Origin: Erinaceus europaeus
Lineage: Eukaryota; Chordata; Mammalia; Eulipotyphla; Erinaceidae
Assembly: GCF_950295315.1 (NCBI RefSeq)
Contig: NC_080170.1
Coordinates: forward strand, 93,728,054-93,792,053
Length of the DNA stretch: 64,000 nt
Reading direction: 5' to 3'
Shown: one piece after another, positions 1-12,205 of the stretch
How the letters are laid out: the number at the start of each line of letters is the position of its first letter
How positions within the stretch are numbered: position 1 is the first letter of the stretch
The notes under the pieces: model-generated
The model's input: only the letters and a program-made list of their open reading frames with translations
What the model was told of the DNA's origin: nothing
The model's database searches: none
Made by a program: the position numbers and the translations under genes

Positions 1-1266
1 CCACTCAATTCTATGGGAATCTCTTCCAGAAAGAGAATTCAACTCTAACAAGTTTTTTAGTGTGTTTATGGGAGGTTCAAATAACAAAAGTTTTAGAGCA
101 AGGCTGACTAAGCTTAAATCCTGTATTTACCACACCCTGATCTTGTGACTTTAACTAGTTTAGTTAACCTCTCCAAAGATCTCTTTTCTCCTCTATAAGA
201 CAAAAATCACAAAGCAACCTGCAAAGACACAGTTAGAAAATTGACTAGCAAAGAAAAAGCAACTAGCACAGTTACTTGAGACAGGATTTCCCTTAAGCAA
301 AGAAACTGTAACTTTTGTACTTAGCAATAAACAATAGCCAATTATCTTCATGTGCTTTATTATTTTAGTGTCTACCTATATCTCACTTTGATCTATTCTG
401 AAATAGCTGTACTTTCTGGCAGATCATCAACATTGCCTGGAGTCCCTATGTTCCCCTTATGGATACTCTGTAGAAGAGACGTAGTATCAGAATTTCTTTC
501 ATAGTGTGTGTGTGTGTGTGTGTAAAAATCCACGCCTTACACATGCACAATTTCTCCACTTCTTGCCACTTTTTCATTCAGATATGGAGACAGAAACAGA
601 AAAGGAAGAGACACTAAAATGCAAGATCTTCCCCTGTTGCCATAACACCTCCCATGTGTTTCTAGGGCTGTCACCTGTGTCTATGGTAGTTCAGACACCC
701 TATTCAGTAAGCTTTTTCTCCAGCCCCTATTAATCATATTTTTAAATATTTTGTATTTGTGTTGTAGATGTAAGAATTTATTTGCAATATCCAACATTTT
801 TTAGACCACTTAAATTTAAAGTGTTCAAAGATATTCTCTCACACCATTTACAATTTTATCACCTTTACCAAAAAAATTTTTTTTTTGCTAGAACAAAGAT
901 GTATACAAAAAGATTTATATAAAAATGTTAAGGGAATATGACCAGACAACAGTTCTGGACAACAGTTCCACTAGGACCCAAGACTTTTTTGACCAGGAAT
1001 CTTTGTTTTTGTACTATCACTAAAAAAGAAGAAAATCTGGAGAACACCCAAGGAAGTCAGGTGCTTTTACTTCTATCTGAAAGGGAAGAGAAAAGAAGGA
1101 AAGGCAGCTAGGGGACGATGTCACTCATAAGTGGGATAATTGAAACACATAAACCTGACAAAATAAATATATGCATGTAAATACACACATGTATGTATGT
1201 TTATATGTGCTTAACCCATAACTATGACTTTGGGAGAGCTATGTGATTACCATTGGGTGATTACCA

Positions 1267-1457
1267 TTGGGGGTAGGGAGGACACAGAAGTTTGGTGGCC
1301 CAGGTTCAAGTCCTCAGTCCCATCCCCACCTGCAGGGGAAAGCCTTCACATTTAGTGAAGCAGGGCTGCAGGTATCTCTCTCTCTCCCTTTCTACCTTCC
1401 CCTTCGCTCTCGATTTCTGGCTCTCTATCCAATAAATAAAGATAATAATAATTAAAA
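1267..1457 (+). mobile_element. tRNA-derived SINE (family 1), degraded
   Basis: The central SINE block is recognisable: GGTTCAAGTC B-box, CCCACCTGCAGGGGAAAG, GAAGCAGGGCTGCAGGTATC, the TCTCTC body and a TATCCAATAAATAA tail. The A-box half is decayed. Confidence 0.75.
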
Positions 1458-1479
1458 AGAAGTTTGGTGATGGGAGTGG

Positions 1480-1555
1480 TGTGGAATTATACCCCTGTTA
1501 TTTTATAATCTGATTGGTCACTATAAAATCCTTAATAAAAATATATACATAAATG
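1480..1555 (+). mobile_element. L1 3'-end fragment
   Basis: This is a short piece of the L1 3' terminal motif (GTGTGGAATTATACCCCTGTTATTTTATAA..., then AATAAAAATA) that recurs at 9200, 12700, 48640 and 60000. Confidence 0.5.
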
Positions 1556-2234
1556 ATTTATATCGCCAGAACCTGAAAACTTGTCATATTTCTATATTTT
1601 GACTCCCATTCAAATAATATGATTTATAAATCTACAAATGTGATGAGATTGCAATCATTTTCATACACTTAATCCAAAGCTCTCCTTTTTCAAGACTCAT
1701 GAAAATGGATTGGTGTGACCCCAATTTTTTGTCTCCCACCCCCATTAAAGGAAGATCCTACCTTTGCCAAACTAAATTATTTTTAGGTTTTGGTGATACA
1801 GATGTCTGAGAAAAATTGGTGAGGTAGAAGGATGAAATACTTTCCCACTAGAGTCTGCAGCAAAGAAATGGGCAATGGTGATTACTGAAGGTTGGGCAAT
1901 AGGTTATATGTGGAGGAGCAGATAGGAAAGGCAGAGATGCTTTGAAGGAATTCATAAATTCCTTGAAACTTTTGTTTATTCCATAAATGCAAGTGCTAAT
2001 CTTCCAATTATCTTGAAACTAATTTTTGATTGCTGAATTTCATTTATATAACTTTGTCATTATTCTGAGCCTGAACTACAAGGATCAAAATATTTCTTAT
2101 TAGTCTTTATAAAGTTACAAAAAATCAAGTGAGCATAAATCACAACTATAATAGCCACTTAGAAAGACAGATAGATGATAATATTGCCTACAAAGAAAGA
2201 CATGGATAAAAAGAACAAGTTAAGTTAACGTTGA

Positions 2235-3120
2235 CTCTTTAGTCACTATCAGGCCACCCCAACAGCTGGGGCCCTAATTGGGGAGTCCTGTGATTTCCAA
2301 AGAGACATGATGGGCCTAGAACTCAAATAAATCCCTCTTTCCATTGTTACAGGTCATTTCTATCAGGAACAACCAAATAGACCCCTTTGTGAGCCCCCAG
2401 AGGACCTTGCCCTCAACTTGGATCAACAACAATAGAGAATGTTCCATCCTCCAAAGGGAGGATGGACAACATACTCTATGCTACACCTGAGGAAGATGGA
2501 TTGATATTGGGGCAGCTTGGAACGTTCCTACTCATGACCACAGAATGAGAGCTCAGATCAACAGGGATGCAGAGGTCACATAGGCTCTTAAGCTGATAAT
2601 GGGCCCCAGACCAAATTAAATCGATGATGTTTACAGTTAACAATATTAATACTCCTTTCCCATATTTGGGAGCTACTTTCTTCCCTGATCCAGCTTTCTG
2701 ATCCTTTTCCCAGCCATGACATCATCTTCCCAGACAATAACTTGGATCCACCTGCATATGAGATTTCAGGCTCAGGGGAAAAAAAAAATTGTATAGCCAC
2801 AGGCCCTTTGGAATAAAACTAAAATATTCCTACTAGCTATCTATGAAATGGAGGACCCCTCAAGTCTTCATCTGCACTATTCCAGCCTTTAGGTCCATGA
2901 TTGGTCAACAATTTTGTTTGGCTTTGTATGTTAACTCTCTTTTCAACCACCAGATTCCAGATGCTAGCATGATGCCGACCAGAATTCCCTGGACAGACAA
3001 CCCCACCAATGTGTCCTAGAGCTCTGCTTCCCCAGAGCCCTTCCGCACTAGGGAAAGAGAGAGACAGGCTGGGAGTATGGATCGACCTGTCAATGCTCAT
3101 GTTCAGAGGAAGCATTTTTA
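2235..3120 (+). mobile_element. L1-associated 3'-UTR-type repeat, 3' truncated
   Basis: It shares about 880 bp with the copy at 8200-9278 and, inverted, with 31213-32165: GACTCTTTAGTCACTATCAG at the start, then the CATGACATCATC block and the CAGACAACCCCACCAATGTG block. It breaks off before the usual A-rich 3' end. There is no open reading frame. I assign it to an L1 3' UTR because related 3' segments are joined to ORF2 at 3269-4886 and 25271-28500. Confidence 0.6.
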
Positions 3121-3268
3121 AGTGCAGGCTGTTGGGCCCCGCTTTAAGTAGTTTTGACCATCTTTAAGAGTTTGAGTGAGAGTTCTAGGAATCTGCTTCT
3201 TTGTTGTAATTCCAAAATTGATTCCTTATATAATTCTGATATGGGGCCATTAGGTACCAGACAGTTTT

Positions 3269-4886
3269 TTTTTTTAATTTTTTATTTAAGAAAGGATTAA
3301 TGAACAAAAACATAAGGTAGGAGGGGTACAACTCCACACAATTCACACCACCCAATCTCCATAACCTACCCCCTCCCATGATAGCTTTCCCATTCTCTAT
3401 CCCTCTGGGAGCATGGACCCAGGGTCGTTGAGGGTTGCAGAAGGTAGAAGGTCTGGCTTCTGTAATTGCTTCCCCGCTGAACATGGGCGTTGACTGGTCA
3501 GTCCATACTCCCAGTCTGCCTCTCTCTTTCCCTAGTAAGGTGTGTCTCTGGGGAATCTGAGCTCCAGGACACATTGGTGGGGTCTTCAATCCAGGGAAGC
3601 CTGGCCAGCATCCTGGTGGCATCTGGAACCTGGTGATTGAAAAGAGAGTTAACATACGAAGCCAAACAATTTGTTGAGCAATCATGGATCCCAAGCTTGG
3701 AATAGTGGAAAGGAAGTGTTAGGGAGGCACTCACTGCAAACTCTAGTGTACTACTGCTTTCAGGTATATATTTTGCAGTAGTTTATGGATACGTGTGCAC
3801 ATAAGCTCTCTCTCACAGAAACTGGTGTATATCTAGGTTATGGGACTTTGTTAGAAAGTGAACTACCTGAGATGAAATTAGAGTGTACTATAAAAGGAAA
3901 GGTCTCACCTGAGTAATGAAGCTGAAGGGTTGTCATTCCACACTTGAAGTCTCTGGACACAGTCTGAGGTGAAGCATGTTGAGGTGGCAATCATTGCGTT
4001 GGTTAGGTTGTGATCGGCGGATGCAATATTATTTGGTTTGGATTGGGAGATGCATACGGGAAAGTGGGCCCTATCCAAGGGTTCCAGGACTGGAGGAAGT
4101 AGGGGCTCTATAGTGGAGATGTGAGGTTCCTGCTGTCTTAGGGTTCAAAAAGACAATCGATAGTTAATGTTATCATCACATTATTTGGTAATTGGGTTAA
4201 CTTTGAAAAGTCCTTTTGTTATGGTTTGCTGTACAGTATCCAGTATCTTGTTTATAGCTGTGCTATTGGATGCTTCTAATCTACTTGGTCTAGGCTTTTG
4301 AGAGAGTCCGCATATCAAATACACAGCCTATATATTAAAAGGATTCAGTTTGTGGTTTGAGAAACTTTGAGACATACAATTGATTTTCCCCCTCTCATAT
4401 TAATTAACTACTGATTTATATGTCTACATTTTGCTAGGAGTGTACATAAACACCATTCTTACCACCAAAGGACTGTGACCCATCCCTCCCGCCCACTCCC
4501 ACCCCCCACTGGCCCAGGAAGCTGCATGTCTACCCCTCACCACTGGGTTTTTACTTTGGTGCCCTACTTACAATTTGATCAGGTCCTGCTTTTAGTTTCC
4601 CTTTCAGATCTTCTTAATCAACTTCTGTTGATGAGTGGGATCATCCCATACTCATCTTTATCTTTCTGACTTAGTTCACTTAACATAATTCCTTCTAGCT
4701 CTGTCCAAGATGGGTCAGAGAGGTGTGTACTCCTATGTTCATAGCAGCACAATTCATAATAGCTAAAACCTGGAAGCAACCCAGGTGCCCAACAACAGAT
4801 GAGTGGCTGAGAAAGCTGTGGTATATATACACAATGGAATACTATGCAGCTATCAAAAACAATGAACCCACCTTCTCTGACCCATC
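3269..4886 (-). mobile_element. Twin-primed (5'-inverted) L1 insertion with 17-bp TSD
   Basis: The L1 3' part is antisense from 3269 to about 4718, with poly-T at the left, a ~1.3 kb 3' UTR and the end of ORF2. A sense ORF2 piece (4719-4886) encoding FIIAKTWKQPRCPTTDEW and YIYTMEYYAAIKN follows. The two parts abut in the L1 with about 10 nt shared (CTGACCCATC). The direct repeat AGGTACCAGACAGTTTT flanks the whole at 3252-3268 and 4887-4903. This is the signature of a single twin-priming event. Confidence 0.9.
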
Positions 4887-5399
4887 AGGTACCAGACAGT
4901 TTTATGTGCCACATGGGTTACTGCAACTCAACTACAGAACATGTCACAGTATTCTTTGGATAATCCAAATGCAAAATCTTTGGACATTATTACATTCTTC
5001 CTAGTCATATTATCAAGGACACCTCACCTTTCCTGTCATTCTAATCTACCTCTTTTGTCCTTGAAATCTGTAAATTATGTAGTAGCAGGGGGTAGATCAC
5101 TGGGTCTCACAAATATAAGGTATGCACTCTACCACTGGGTCACCTCCCCAACCCAATTTATTTTTATTTTATGGGGGTGGGGATGAAGGGGAGAGAAACC
5201 AAAGAATCACTCTTCTCTCAATAGATTCCCACTGTTTTTACATTTGTTGTTCTTCTAATGCAAGATATCTAACCCAGGACATCATTCATGTAAGTTTTTA
5301 CTGCTGAGTTACATTCCCATCCCAAATTTATAAATTAACTGAAGACAACAATGATTTTTTTCCTTCTGCTTTACAGAGTTAAGCCTTCTTATTTTCTTC

Positions 5400-5505
5400 T
5401 CAGTTCAGGTTTTAGGGTGGTGTAAGGAATTGAACTGGTACTTTGGAGCCTCAAGCATGAAAGTCTTTGCTTATATAACCATTATGCTCTCTCCCTGGCA
5501 CTCGG
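5400..5505 (-). mobile_element. tRNA-like SINE (family 2), degraded
   Basis: The antisense motif GGAATTGAACTGGTACTTTGGAGCCTC..., ending ATAACCATTATGCTCTCTCCC, is shared with copies at 9349, 22905 and 60983. Confidence 0.6.
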
Positions 5506-5959
5506 AATGAGCACTTAAACTCTCACCAGCACTAACACAGATTATAAAATTACATCAACCAGAGTCATCTCACCAAGGCAAATTCCATCAAAATCCTAAC
5601 AAAAAGAGTTGAGTGTGGATAGTAAAGTTTAATTTGCCTGACTACATAATAAGGTGCGAAAAGGAAAACAAAAACAAAAAAAAAAATGTTCTGCTTGCAG
5701 AAGCTTTTGAAAGAGACTGCTCTTATCTAAGCAGAGCTATTTCCTTATGCATGTGCAACTTTGGTTGTGGTTTACCTGTTTTAAAACCATACAATGAAAA
5801 TATTCATTCATGATACTCTCCTGGAAGGGTCTGCCAAGAACTTTTGGAGTCTGGACTGGAAGGTGTTAGAGCTAACCACCATTCACTGTGCTTATTTATA
5901 TACAATGACAACATTTCTAAAGCAACATTGTGCAACTAAGCTATAGTCATTCATCTTTC

Positions 5960-5962
<3 letters not shown>

Positions 5963-6007
<45 letters not shown>
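5963..6007 (+). repeat. (CA)n microsatellite
   Basis: An uninterrupted AC/CA dinucleotide run of about 45 bp. Confidence 0.97.
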
Positions 6008-6011
<4 letters not shown>

Positions 6012-6555
6012 CATCACTGAAATGAAACTTATAAAATGAAGCAAACAAGCATGAAATATAAGAGTTCTTGGCAGTCCTAGAGGATCAAGTCAACACAGTC
6101 TTTGCATAGTAGCTGCTCCAGTGACACAATGATAAACGTGCACAAAACCTACCCATGAGGCAGTGGGATTGTTTTATCAGCCCTAGAGATTCAGGAGGAA
6201 GACCTGAGAGCAGGTGTTTCCTGGGTTGGATACTGTCCTCCCAACTTACAGTCTTTGCACCTGCCAGTGCTATTTCTGAAAAATAATGACCATGTCTCGC
6301 TGAATCTGGAAATCTATCTCAATGTCATCTTAAATAAATTTCAAATCCATAATAATGTATTTCCTTTGTCTCAGCCATATCCTGCTAGGGAATAATGAAG
6401 TAGAGTGGTTGTGCACAGTAGGAAAGATGAATAGAGAAAAGGTAAAACCACATTTCCTTTACTTCAAAAAATTTGCTGTAAGAAACCCACTCAGCCATAT
6501 ACCCATCTGTTCACAGATATTTTTTTATCTCTTATAAGAAGTATTGAGGTTAGTG

Positions 6556-6837
6556 GGGAGTCGGGCTGTAGTGCAGCGGGCTAAGCGCAGGTGGTGCAAA
6601 GCACAAGGACCGGCATAAGGATCCCGGTTCAAACCCCGGCTCCCCACCTGCAGGGGAGTCGCTTCACAGGCAGTGAAGCAGGTCTGCAGGTATCTATCTT
6701 TCTCTCCTCCTCTCTGTCTTCCCCTCCCTCTCTCCATTTCTCTCTGTCCTATCCAACAACGACAACAACAATAACTACAACAATAAAACAACAAGGGCAA
6801 CAAAAGGGAATAAATAAATAAAATAAATATAAAAAAA
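6556..6837 (+). mobile_element. Full-length tRNA-derived SINE (family 1) with 10-bp TSD
   Basis: This is the best-preserved SINE of the window. It has a tRNA-like head with an A-box (TGTAGTGCAGCGGGCTAAGC) and a B-box (CGGTTCAAACCCCGG). The TGCAGGGGAGTCGCTTCACAGG box, a pyrimidine-rich body and a CAACAA / AATAAATAAA tail follow. GAGGTTAGTG repeats on both sides (6546-6555 and 6838-6847). It is a non-autonomous Pol III element presumably moved by L1 machinery. Confidence 0.95.
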
Positions 6838-7439
6838 GAGGTTAGTGTTAGAATAGAGGTACATTCACTGTAGAGTGTAAAAATACCTAATGTCCAAATG
6901 TATTTAAGTGATTAATAAATGTTTTCTTAACATTTTTCTGACTACAGAAGTAAAATATCCACAATGTGAATATTTTGAAGATAATGCATAATGATTAGTG
7001 AGTTGACTTCTGATGTCTGAGATGTTATAGTTGTTTTATAAAAATACTGGAAAATTATTAAGGAGCTTTGCTTCACATCCATAATTATTTGTTATTTCAC
7101 AGTTGCATTTCTTAAAAGCTTGGTGTAAAAGCTCAAAATTAAAAGCAAGCACACTTAATGTAAAGCCCTTTATTTCAAAGAAAAGGGAGTACTTTATGTT
7201 ATGTCCAATTTTATACACAGGACTTGACATCCCAAGTATCCCAAAAAGAATGCCACTGGCAGCATGTTTTCTTGGGTTAGATATGCTACCACAGACATCA
7301 AAACTTCTACGGAAGAAGGGCAGACACTCAGTCACTACTCTTAAGAACTCTCCAGTCCTTGCTTTGATAAGGTTAGCTTTGGAGTAAGTGAGGGAAGTAG
7401 GTGAGGAGGGTATCTAAGTCTAAGCAGACACTATTTCAT

Positions 7440-8185
7440 TATGAACTTTATACTGACTCACTGCAGACTATTGTGTACTTTTGCTTTCAGGTATATATTT
7501 TGCCCTAATTTATGGATACATGTGAACATATGTTCTGTCTCATGGGACCCGGTCTATATCTAGGTTTTTGGACTTGGTTAGGAAGTGAACCTCCTGGAAT
7601 GGAATTAGACAATCCTATGAAAAGAAAGGTCTCACCCAAGTAATGAGGCTGAAGGTTTGACATTCCATGCCTGACATCTCTGGACAAAGTCTGAAATGAA
7701 GCATGCTGAGGTGGTACTCGTTGCATTGATTAGGTTGGGATTGGCAGATGCAATATCATTTGGTATGAATTGAGAGAAGCAAGCAGGAAAGTGAGCCCCA
7801 GCCTAGTGGTTCCAGGACTGGGGAAATATAGACTTTATAGAGGAAGCAGGAGGTTCCTACTGTCTTAGGGTTTAAGATGGCAATAGATAGCTTTTGCTAT
7901 AAACATATTATTTGGGTTAACTTTGAAAAATCCCTTTGTTAGGATTTGCTGTATCATACACAATATCATCATAATATATGTCCTTGACATTATTTGTATG
8001 TAGCTGTACCACCAGTTGCTTCTGTTCTCCCTGGTTTAAGCTTTTAAGAGAGTCATCATATCAAAGACTCAGCCTATGGTCTGTGCATTAAAAAGTTTGA
8101 GACAATCAATTTTTCCCCTCTCATATTAATTAAAAGTGATTTATATGACTACAAATTAATAGTAGTGTACATAAACACTATAAGG
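7440..8185 (-). mobile_element. L1 long 3'-UTR fragment (antisense)
   Basis: It matches the antisense sequence at about 3735-4450 and 25735-26460 (CAGGTATATATTTTGC..., GGATACATGTGAACATATG..., then the CCCCTCTCATATTAATTA block). It lacks poly-T. It may be the inverted half of a twin-primed element whose sense half is the next repeat. Confidence 0.6.
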
Positions 8186-8204
8186 GCAAGATACTGGCAT
8201 ATTT

Positions 8205-9278
8205 TAACGATGACTCTTTAGTCACTATCAGGCCACCCCAAGAGCTGGGGGCCCTAGTCAGAGAGTCCTGAGATTCCCAAACAGACATGATGGACCTAGA
8301 CTTCGAATAAATCCCTCTCCCCAATGTTACCAGCCATCTCTATCAGGAGCAACACAATAGACCCCTTTGTGGGCCCCCCTTGTCCTTAACATGGATCATC
8401 AACGGTAGAGAATGTTCTATCCTCTGAAGTGATGCTGGACAACATACTCTGTGTTCCACCTGCAGAAGATGGGTTCTGAAATTGGGGCAGCTTGGAATGT
8501 TCCTACTCATGACCATAGAAAGTGAGCTCAGATCTACAGGAATGCAGAGGTCACATAGGCTCCTAAGCTGATTATGGGCTCCAGACCAAATTAAATCAAT
8601 GGGGTTTACAGTCAACAATATTTATACTCCTTTCCCATATTTGGGAGCTACTTTCTTCCCTGATCCAGCTTTCTGATCTTTTTCCAGCCATGACATCATC
8701 TCCCCAGACAATAACTTGGCTCTACATGCATATCAGATTTCAGGCTCAGGGAAAAAAAAAAGCTATTATAGCCACAGGCCCTTTGGAATATAACTAAAAT
8801 AGGCCTACTAGTTATTTACAAAATGAAGACCCCCCCCCCAACTCTTCATCTGCACTATTCCAGCCTTTAAGTTCATGATTAGTCAACAACTTGTTTGGCT
8901 TTATATATTAACTCTCTTTTCAGCCACCAGGTTCACCAGACTTCCCTGGACAGACAACCCCACCAATGTGTCCTGGGGCCCTGCTTCCCCAGAGTCCTGC
9001 CCGACCAGGGAAACAGAGAGACAGGCTGGGAGTGTGGATCGACCTGACAACATCCATGTTCAGCAGAGAAGCAATTACAGAAGCCAGACCTTCTACCTTC
9101 TGCACCGCACAATGACCTTAGGTCCATGCTCCCAGAGGGATAAAAGAATAAGAAAGCTATCAAGGGAGGGAATGGGATATGGAGTTCTGTTGGTGGGAAC
9201 TGTGTGGAGTTATACCCCTCTTATCCTATGGTTTTGCCAGTATTTCCTTTTTATAAATAAAAAAATAAATAAGCAATA
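8205..9278 (+). mobile_element. L1-associated 3'-UTR-type repeat with 3' end
   Basis: The same family as 2235-3120, but complete at the 3' end (GTGTGGAGTTATACCCCTCTTATCC, then TTATAAATAAAAAAATAAATAA). No ORF of its own. Confidence 0.65.
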
Positions 9279-9348
9279 ACTTATTCACCTGAAAAAATAC
9301 AAATATAAAACAGTAAGAGGAGAGATAGCTAAGCTTACAACTCTTAAG

Positions 9349-9482
9349 CATTTTTTTTTTTTTTAACCAGAGCTCTCCCTGCTCAGCTCTAGTTTATGAT
9401 GGTGCAGGGGATTGAACCTGGAACTTTGGAGCCTTACATATGAGAGTCTCTTTGCAAAACCATTATGCTATCTACCCCTTCC
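9349..9482 (-). mobile_element. tRNA-like SINE (family 2)
   Basis: Poly-T head, then the antisense AACCAGAGCTCTCCCTGCTC and GGGGATTGAACCTGGAACTT (B-box region) and GCAAAACCATTATGCTATCT. Confidence 0.75.
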
Positions 9483-10059
9483 CTTAAGCAAATGTTTTGA
9501 TTAATATAATAAAATTGATTAATATAATAAAATCTTTATACAAAAATGGAGACATCTACATTTTGATCCATACTGAAAATTATGCACTTCTAAGGAATCC
9601 TGGAGTTTCACAAATTCAAGATGTTCAACAAAATTTTCATTAAAAAGAAACCCAGAATTTAGCTACATGGTATGTTTCTTTCTGTTAAAAATTATTATTT
9701 GCTCTTCTCATTGATTGGAGGACAAAACCAGAAGATATTCAGGTAAGGACACTGCAGAGTACTCAATGGTGAGGGCTCAGTCTTCATTTCAGATTAATAT
9801 CTTTGACATAAGAAATAGATACTCTCTCTACAAAGTCACTTATGAATATGTCTAAAGTTGCCATTTCTATATGCATTAAATAATTACCTGTGCATTATTT
9901 AATAAAGCACAAGGGGAAAGGTCTAAGCTGAATTTACAAGGGGGATTGCATTAAATTTTACTAAAGGTCCTGCTTATGGATAATATCTTCTAAGATATAA
10001 AAAACAAAAATAGTTGCTCTCCTTAAATATTTATCTCTCTTTCATCTTGTTTTCCATAG

Positions 10060-10209
10060 GATGGATTTATTGACTTTTTAGAGTTCATTGCTGCTATAAA
10101 TCTAGTTGTGCAAGGTAAAATTGAACAAAAACTGAAATGGTATTTTAAGCTGTATGATGTTGATGGAAATGGTACTATTGACAAAAAGGAACTATTGACT
10201 ATCTTCATG
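10060..10209 (+). CDS. GUCA1C: GUCA1C coding exon 2 (EF-hand 2 end, EF-hand 3)
   Basis: This exon of guanylate cyclase-activating protein 3 encodes 50 residues, opening [12 protein letters not shown] and ending ELLTIFM. It is phase 0 at both ends, with a CATAG acceptor and a GTGAGT donor. It starts inside the second EF-hand: D-G-F-I-D-F-L-E are loop positions 5-12, so the first four residues lie in the missing upstream exon. A complete canonical third loop, [12 protein letters not shown] (10156-10191), has acidic or polar ligands at 1, 3, 5, 9 and 12. GCAPs bind retinal guanylate cyclases in photoreceptor outer segments and activate them when calcium falls. From memory, the exon corresponds to about residues 69-118 of the ~209-residue human protein, and it resembles GCAP3 more than GCAP1 or GCAP2. 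No stops or frameshifts occur in it. Confidence 0.93.
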
Positions 10210-10467
10210 GTGAGTGAAGCAGTTAAGTATCCTCTGAAGAATACTGTGTAACTATCCAGATTTTCTCCCTGTGGCACTGCTGATGGCATTCAATGTAGAC
10301 GGATATTCGTAGCATATATACTTTGGAATTGCTGAAGCAATGTTAGGACTCACTGCATGGTTAAATGCACACCAGCATTTTCTTCTCCATGCAGTACACT
10401 CTCAAGTTTACAAACTGTGAATTCATAGAGTATTGAGACAAAATAAATAAAGTGAGCTTGCAGTTCT

Positions 10468-10762
10468 TTTTTTTTTAAAAAAAATTATTATTATATTTAT
10501 TCCCTTTTGTTGCACTTGTTTTATTGTTGTACTTACTGTTGTTGTTGTTACTGATTTCATTGTTATTAGATAGGACAGAGAGAAATGGAGAGAAGAGGGG
10601 AAGACAGAGAGGGGGAGAGAAAGATAGACACCTGCAGACCTGCTTCACTGCCTGTGTGACTCCCCTACAGGTGGGGAGCCGGGGGCTCGAACCAGGATCC
10701 TTATGCCAGTCCTTACACTTTGCGCTACGTGTGCTTAACCCCCTGCGCTACCACCTGACTTC
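10468..10762 (-). mobile_element. tRNA-derived SINE (family 1), antisense in intron 2
   Basis: It has a T-rich tail, GGACAGAGAGAAATGGAGAG, GTGGGGAGCCGGGGGCTCGA (inverted B-box) and CTTAACCCCCTGCGCTACC. The flanking repeats TGAGCTTGCAGTTCT (10453-10467) and TGAGCTTACAGTTCT (10763-10777) differ at one base. Confidence 0.92.
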
Positions 10763-10939
10763 TGAGCTTACAGTTCTAAAGCAACATATCTCTTTCTCCA
10801 CGTTGGTGAAGAAAGTGTTACAGTGTACAGATTAAATGCAAAGTGGTTTATATAGCAATAGATGTGAACTAAGAATGAAGATGCCTGAGGAGTAATCTTT
10901 GTAAGAGCAGAACTAAAGTATTGCTTGATAAGTAACTGA

Positions 10940-11086
10940 GGGGTGGTCCAGGAGGTTTCACAGGGAATAGAGCACCAGACTTATAAGCATGAGTTCTCAA
11001 GTTCAATCCCCAGCATTGTATGTGCCAAACTGATGTTCTGGTCCTCTCTTTTCCTCCCTTTCTCCTCCCTTCCCTCCCCCTCCTTT
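10940..11086 (+). mobile_element. SINE-like unit leading into a pyrimidine tract
   Basis: GAATAGAGCACCAGACTTATAAGC, then AGTTCAATCCCCAGC (B-box-like) and CTGATGTTCTGGTCCTC recall a tRNA-derived head. Its 3' end has expanded into the adjacent microsatellite. Confidence 0.45.
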
Positions 11087-11184
11087 CCTCTCCTCTCCTC
11101 TCCTCTCCTCTCCTCTCCTCTCCTCTCCTCTCCTCTCCTCTCCTCTCCTCTCCTCTCCTCTCCTCTCCTCTCCTCTCTCTCTCT
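11087..11184 (+). repeat. (TCCTC)n pentanucleotide microsatellite
   Basis: About 18 near-perfect CTCTC/TCCTC units ending in a CT run. Confidence 0.95.
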
Positions 11185-12117
11185 ACTAAGAAATTCTAAA
11201 CATTATATTTAATATGATACTATACTTAGACAATAATTGCTCCAAGTTGATTAACTGTGAGGTCTGGATTTACTAAGACAAAGACTGGTACTTTAATATT
11301 CTTATTTAGATTTACTCTGGATTAGTAATGCTTGGGAAGCAACAAAAAAGATAGTCATATTTAAGACTATGCCTCTAATTTAAATATGTCACCAGCACAG
11401 TATTCTAAAGGTTCTTACATGTTCAATCTAGACTGTTACGTTCAAAATCTCAAATGAGTAATTTCCTGCCCAGAATCTTTTCTTTTATTATGAATTGGGT
11501 AATTTAATTGAAATGTGGATGGATGAATAAAATGTTTAAATCTTCCTTTTAGAAAGGCTGGACGTGTCATTGTCCCTGAGTCCCCTGGCAGTTTTTAAAA
11601 TGAAAAGGTGCTGACACTGTGAGAGAAATTCAGTCCCTTCAAGGGATACATGGCTGTCTTGCCAGTCGATCAGTCATAAAAGGGCACAAAAGACTAAAGG
11701 TGCCAGTGACAGGAGGTGAAAAGAAAGCCTTAGATGCTTATATAACATCTTTTACTGTTCATCAATAAGATCAAAAGAAAACTGTTTTGAAATTAAGAGT
11801 ATTGTCCACTTTCTGAGTCCAAAACTCTTACCAGAGTGACCTTTATAATTCTCTCCAGTGAATTATTAACATTTCTTGTTACTGAATATGCTGAATAGAT
11901 GACCTTGTGCTTTATAAAATACAACTTTGGGCCATATTCAGTCCATTTCCTTTAATTTCCAGAAATGGCATATAATCTTTTCACTTAACATTTTGAAAAT
12001 ATTAAATAGCAAAACTGCCTTAAGCATAAACCCAAATTCTGTCATATTGTACTGGAAAGGTGACAAAATGTTTTTGCTTGCAGCAATGTTGAACTCTGAA
12101 TTTATTTCTCTTTGCAG

Positions 12118-12205
12118 GCTGTGCAAGCACTTAAGGGTCAGCAAACTCTGAGTCCTGAAGAATTCACAGACTTGGTGTTTCACAAGATTGACATAAATAA
12201 TGATG
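12118..12205 (+). CDS. GUCA1C: GUCA1C coding exon 3 (start of EF-hand 4)
   Basis: The 88-bp exon encodes 29 residues, from AVQALKGQQTLSPEE to HKIDINND, plus the first base of a glycine codon that is completed by the next exon. The acceptor is a pyrimidine-rich TTTGCAG and the donor is GTAAGT. The first half of EF-hand 4 (D-I-N-N-D-G) lies at the 3' end, so the Ca2+-binding loop is split by the intron, as in the other GCAP genes as I remember them. The sequence closely follows human GCAP3 from memory, notably the QQTLSPEEF and VFHKIDINNDG segments. There is no stop or frameshift. Confidence 0.93.

Larger units (their letters stand above)
1..10059 (+). other. GUCA1C: GUCA1C intron 1 (3' part)
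   Basis: This is inferred to be intronic because the first recognisable coding exon begins at 10060 in mid-protein, and no match to the N-terminal exon of the family was found here. The stretch holds SINEs and L1 pieces, listed separately. The parts at about 1-1266, 1560-2235, 4905-5400, 5510-6545, 6850-7440 and 9490-10059 are AT-rich unique sequence in which I see no gene. Only short simple repeats stand out, such as a GT run near 504-522. Confidence 0.7.
10210..12117 (+). other. GUCA1C: GUCA1C intron 2
   Basis: This 1.9 kb intron lies between two phase-0 exons, with GT at its start and AG at its end. It contains an antisense SINE with direct repeats, a second SINE-like unit and a (TCCTC)n tract. 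The interval 11190-12117 is AT-rich unique sequence with no feature I can name. Confidence 0.85.

Noticed and set aside
6556..6640. A tRNA gene at the head of the SINE
   Set aside because: A-box and B-box are present but no cloverleaf closes, and the unit recurs with tails and target duplications as a SINE.
1..10059. GUCA1C first coding exon
   Set aside because: I searched by eye for the N-terminal GCAP sequence (start through the first EF-hand) and found no match. It probably lies upstream of the window.
10943..11212. 89-codon Ser/Leu/Pro frame
   Set aside because: It is the (TCCTC)n microsatellite read as protein.
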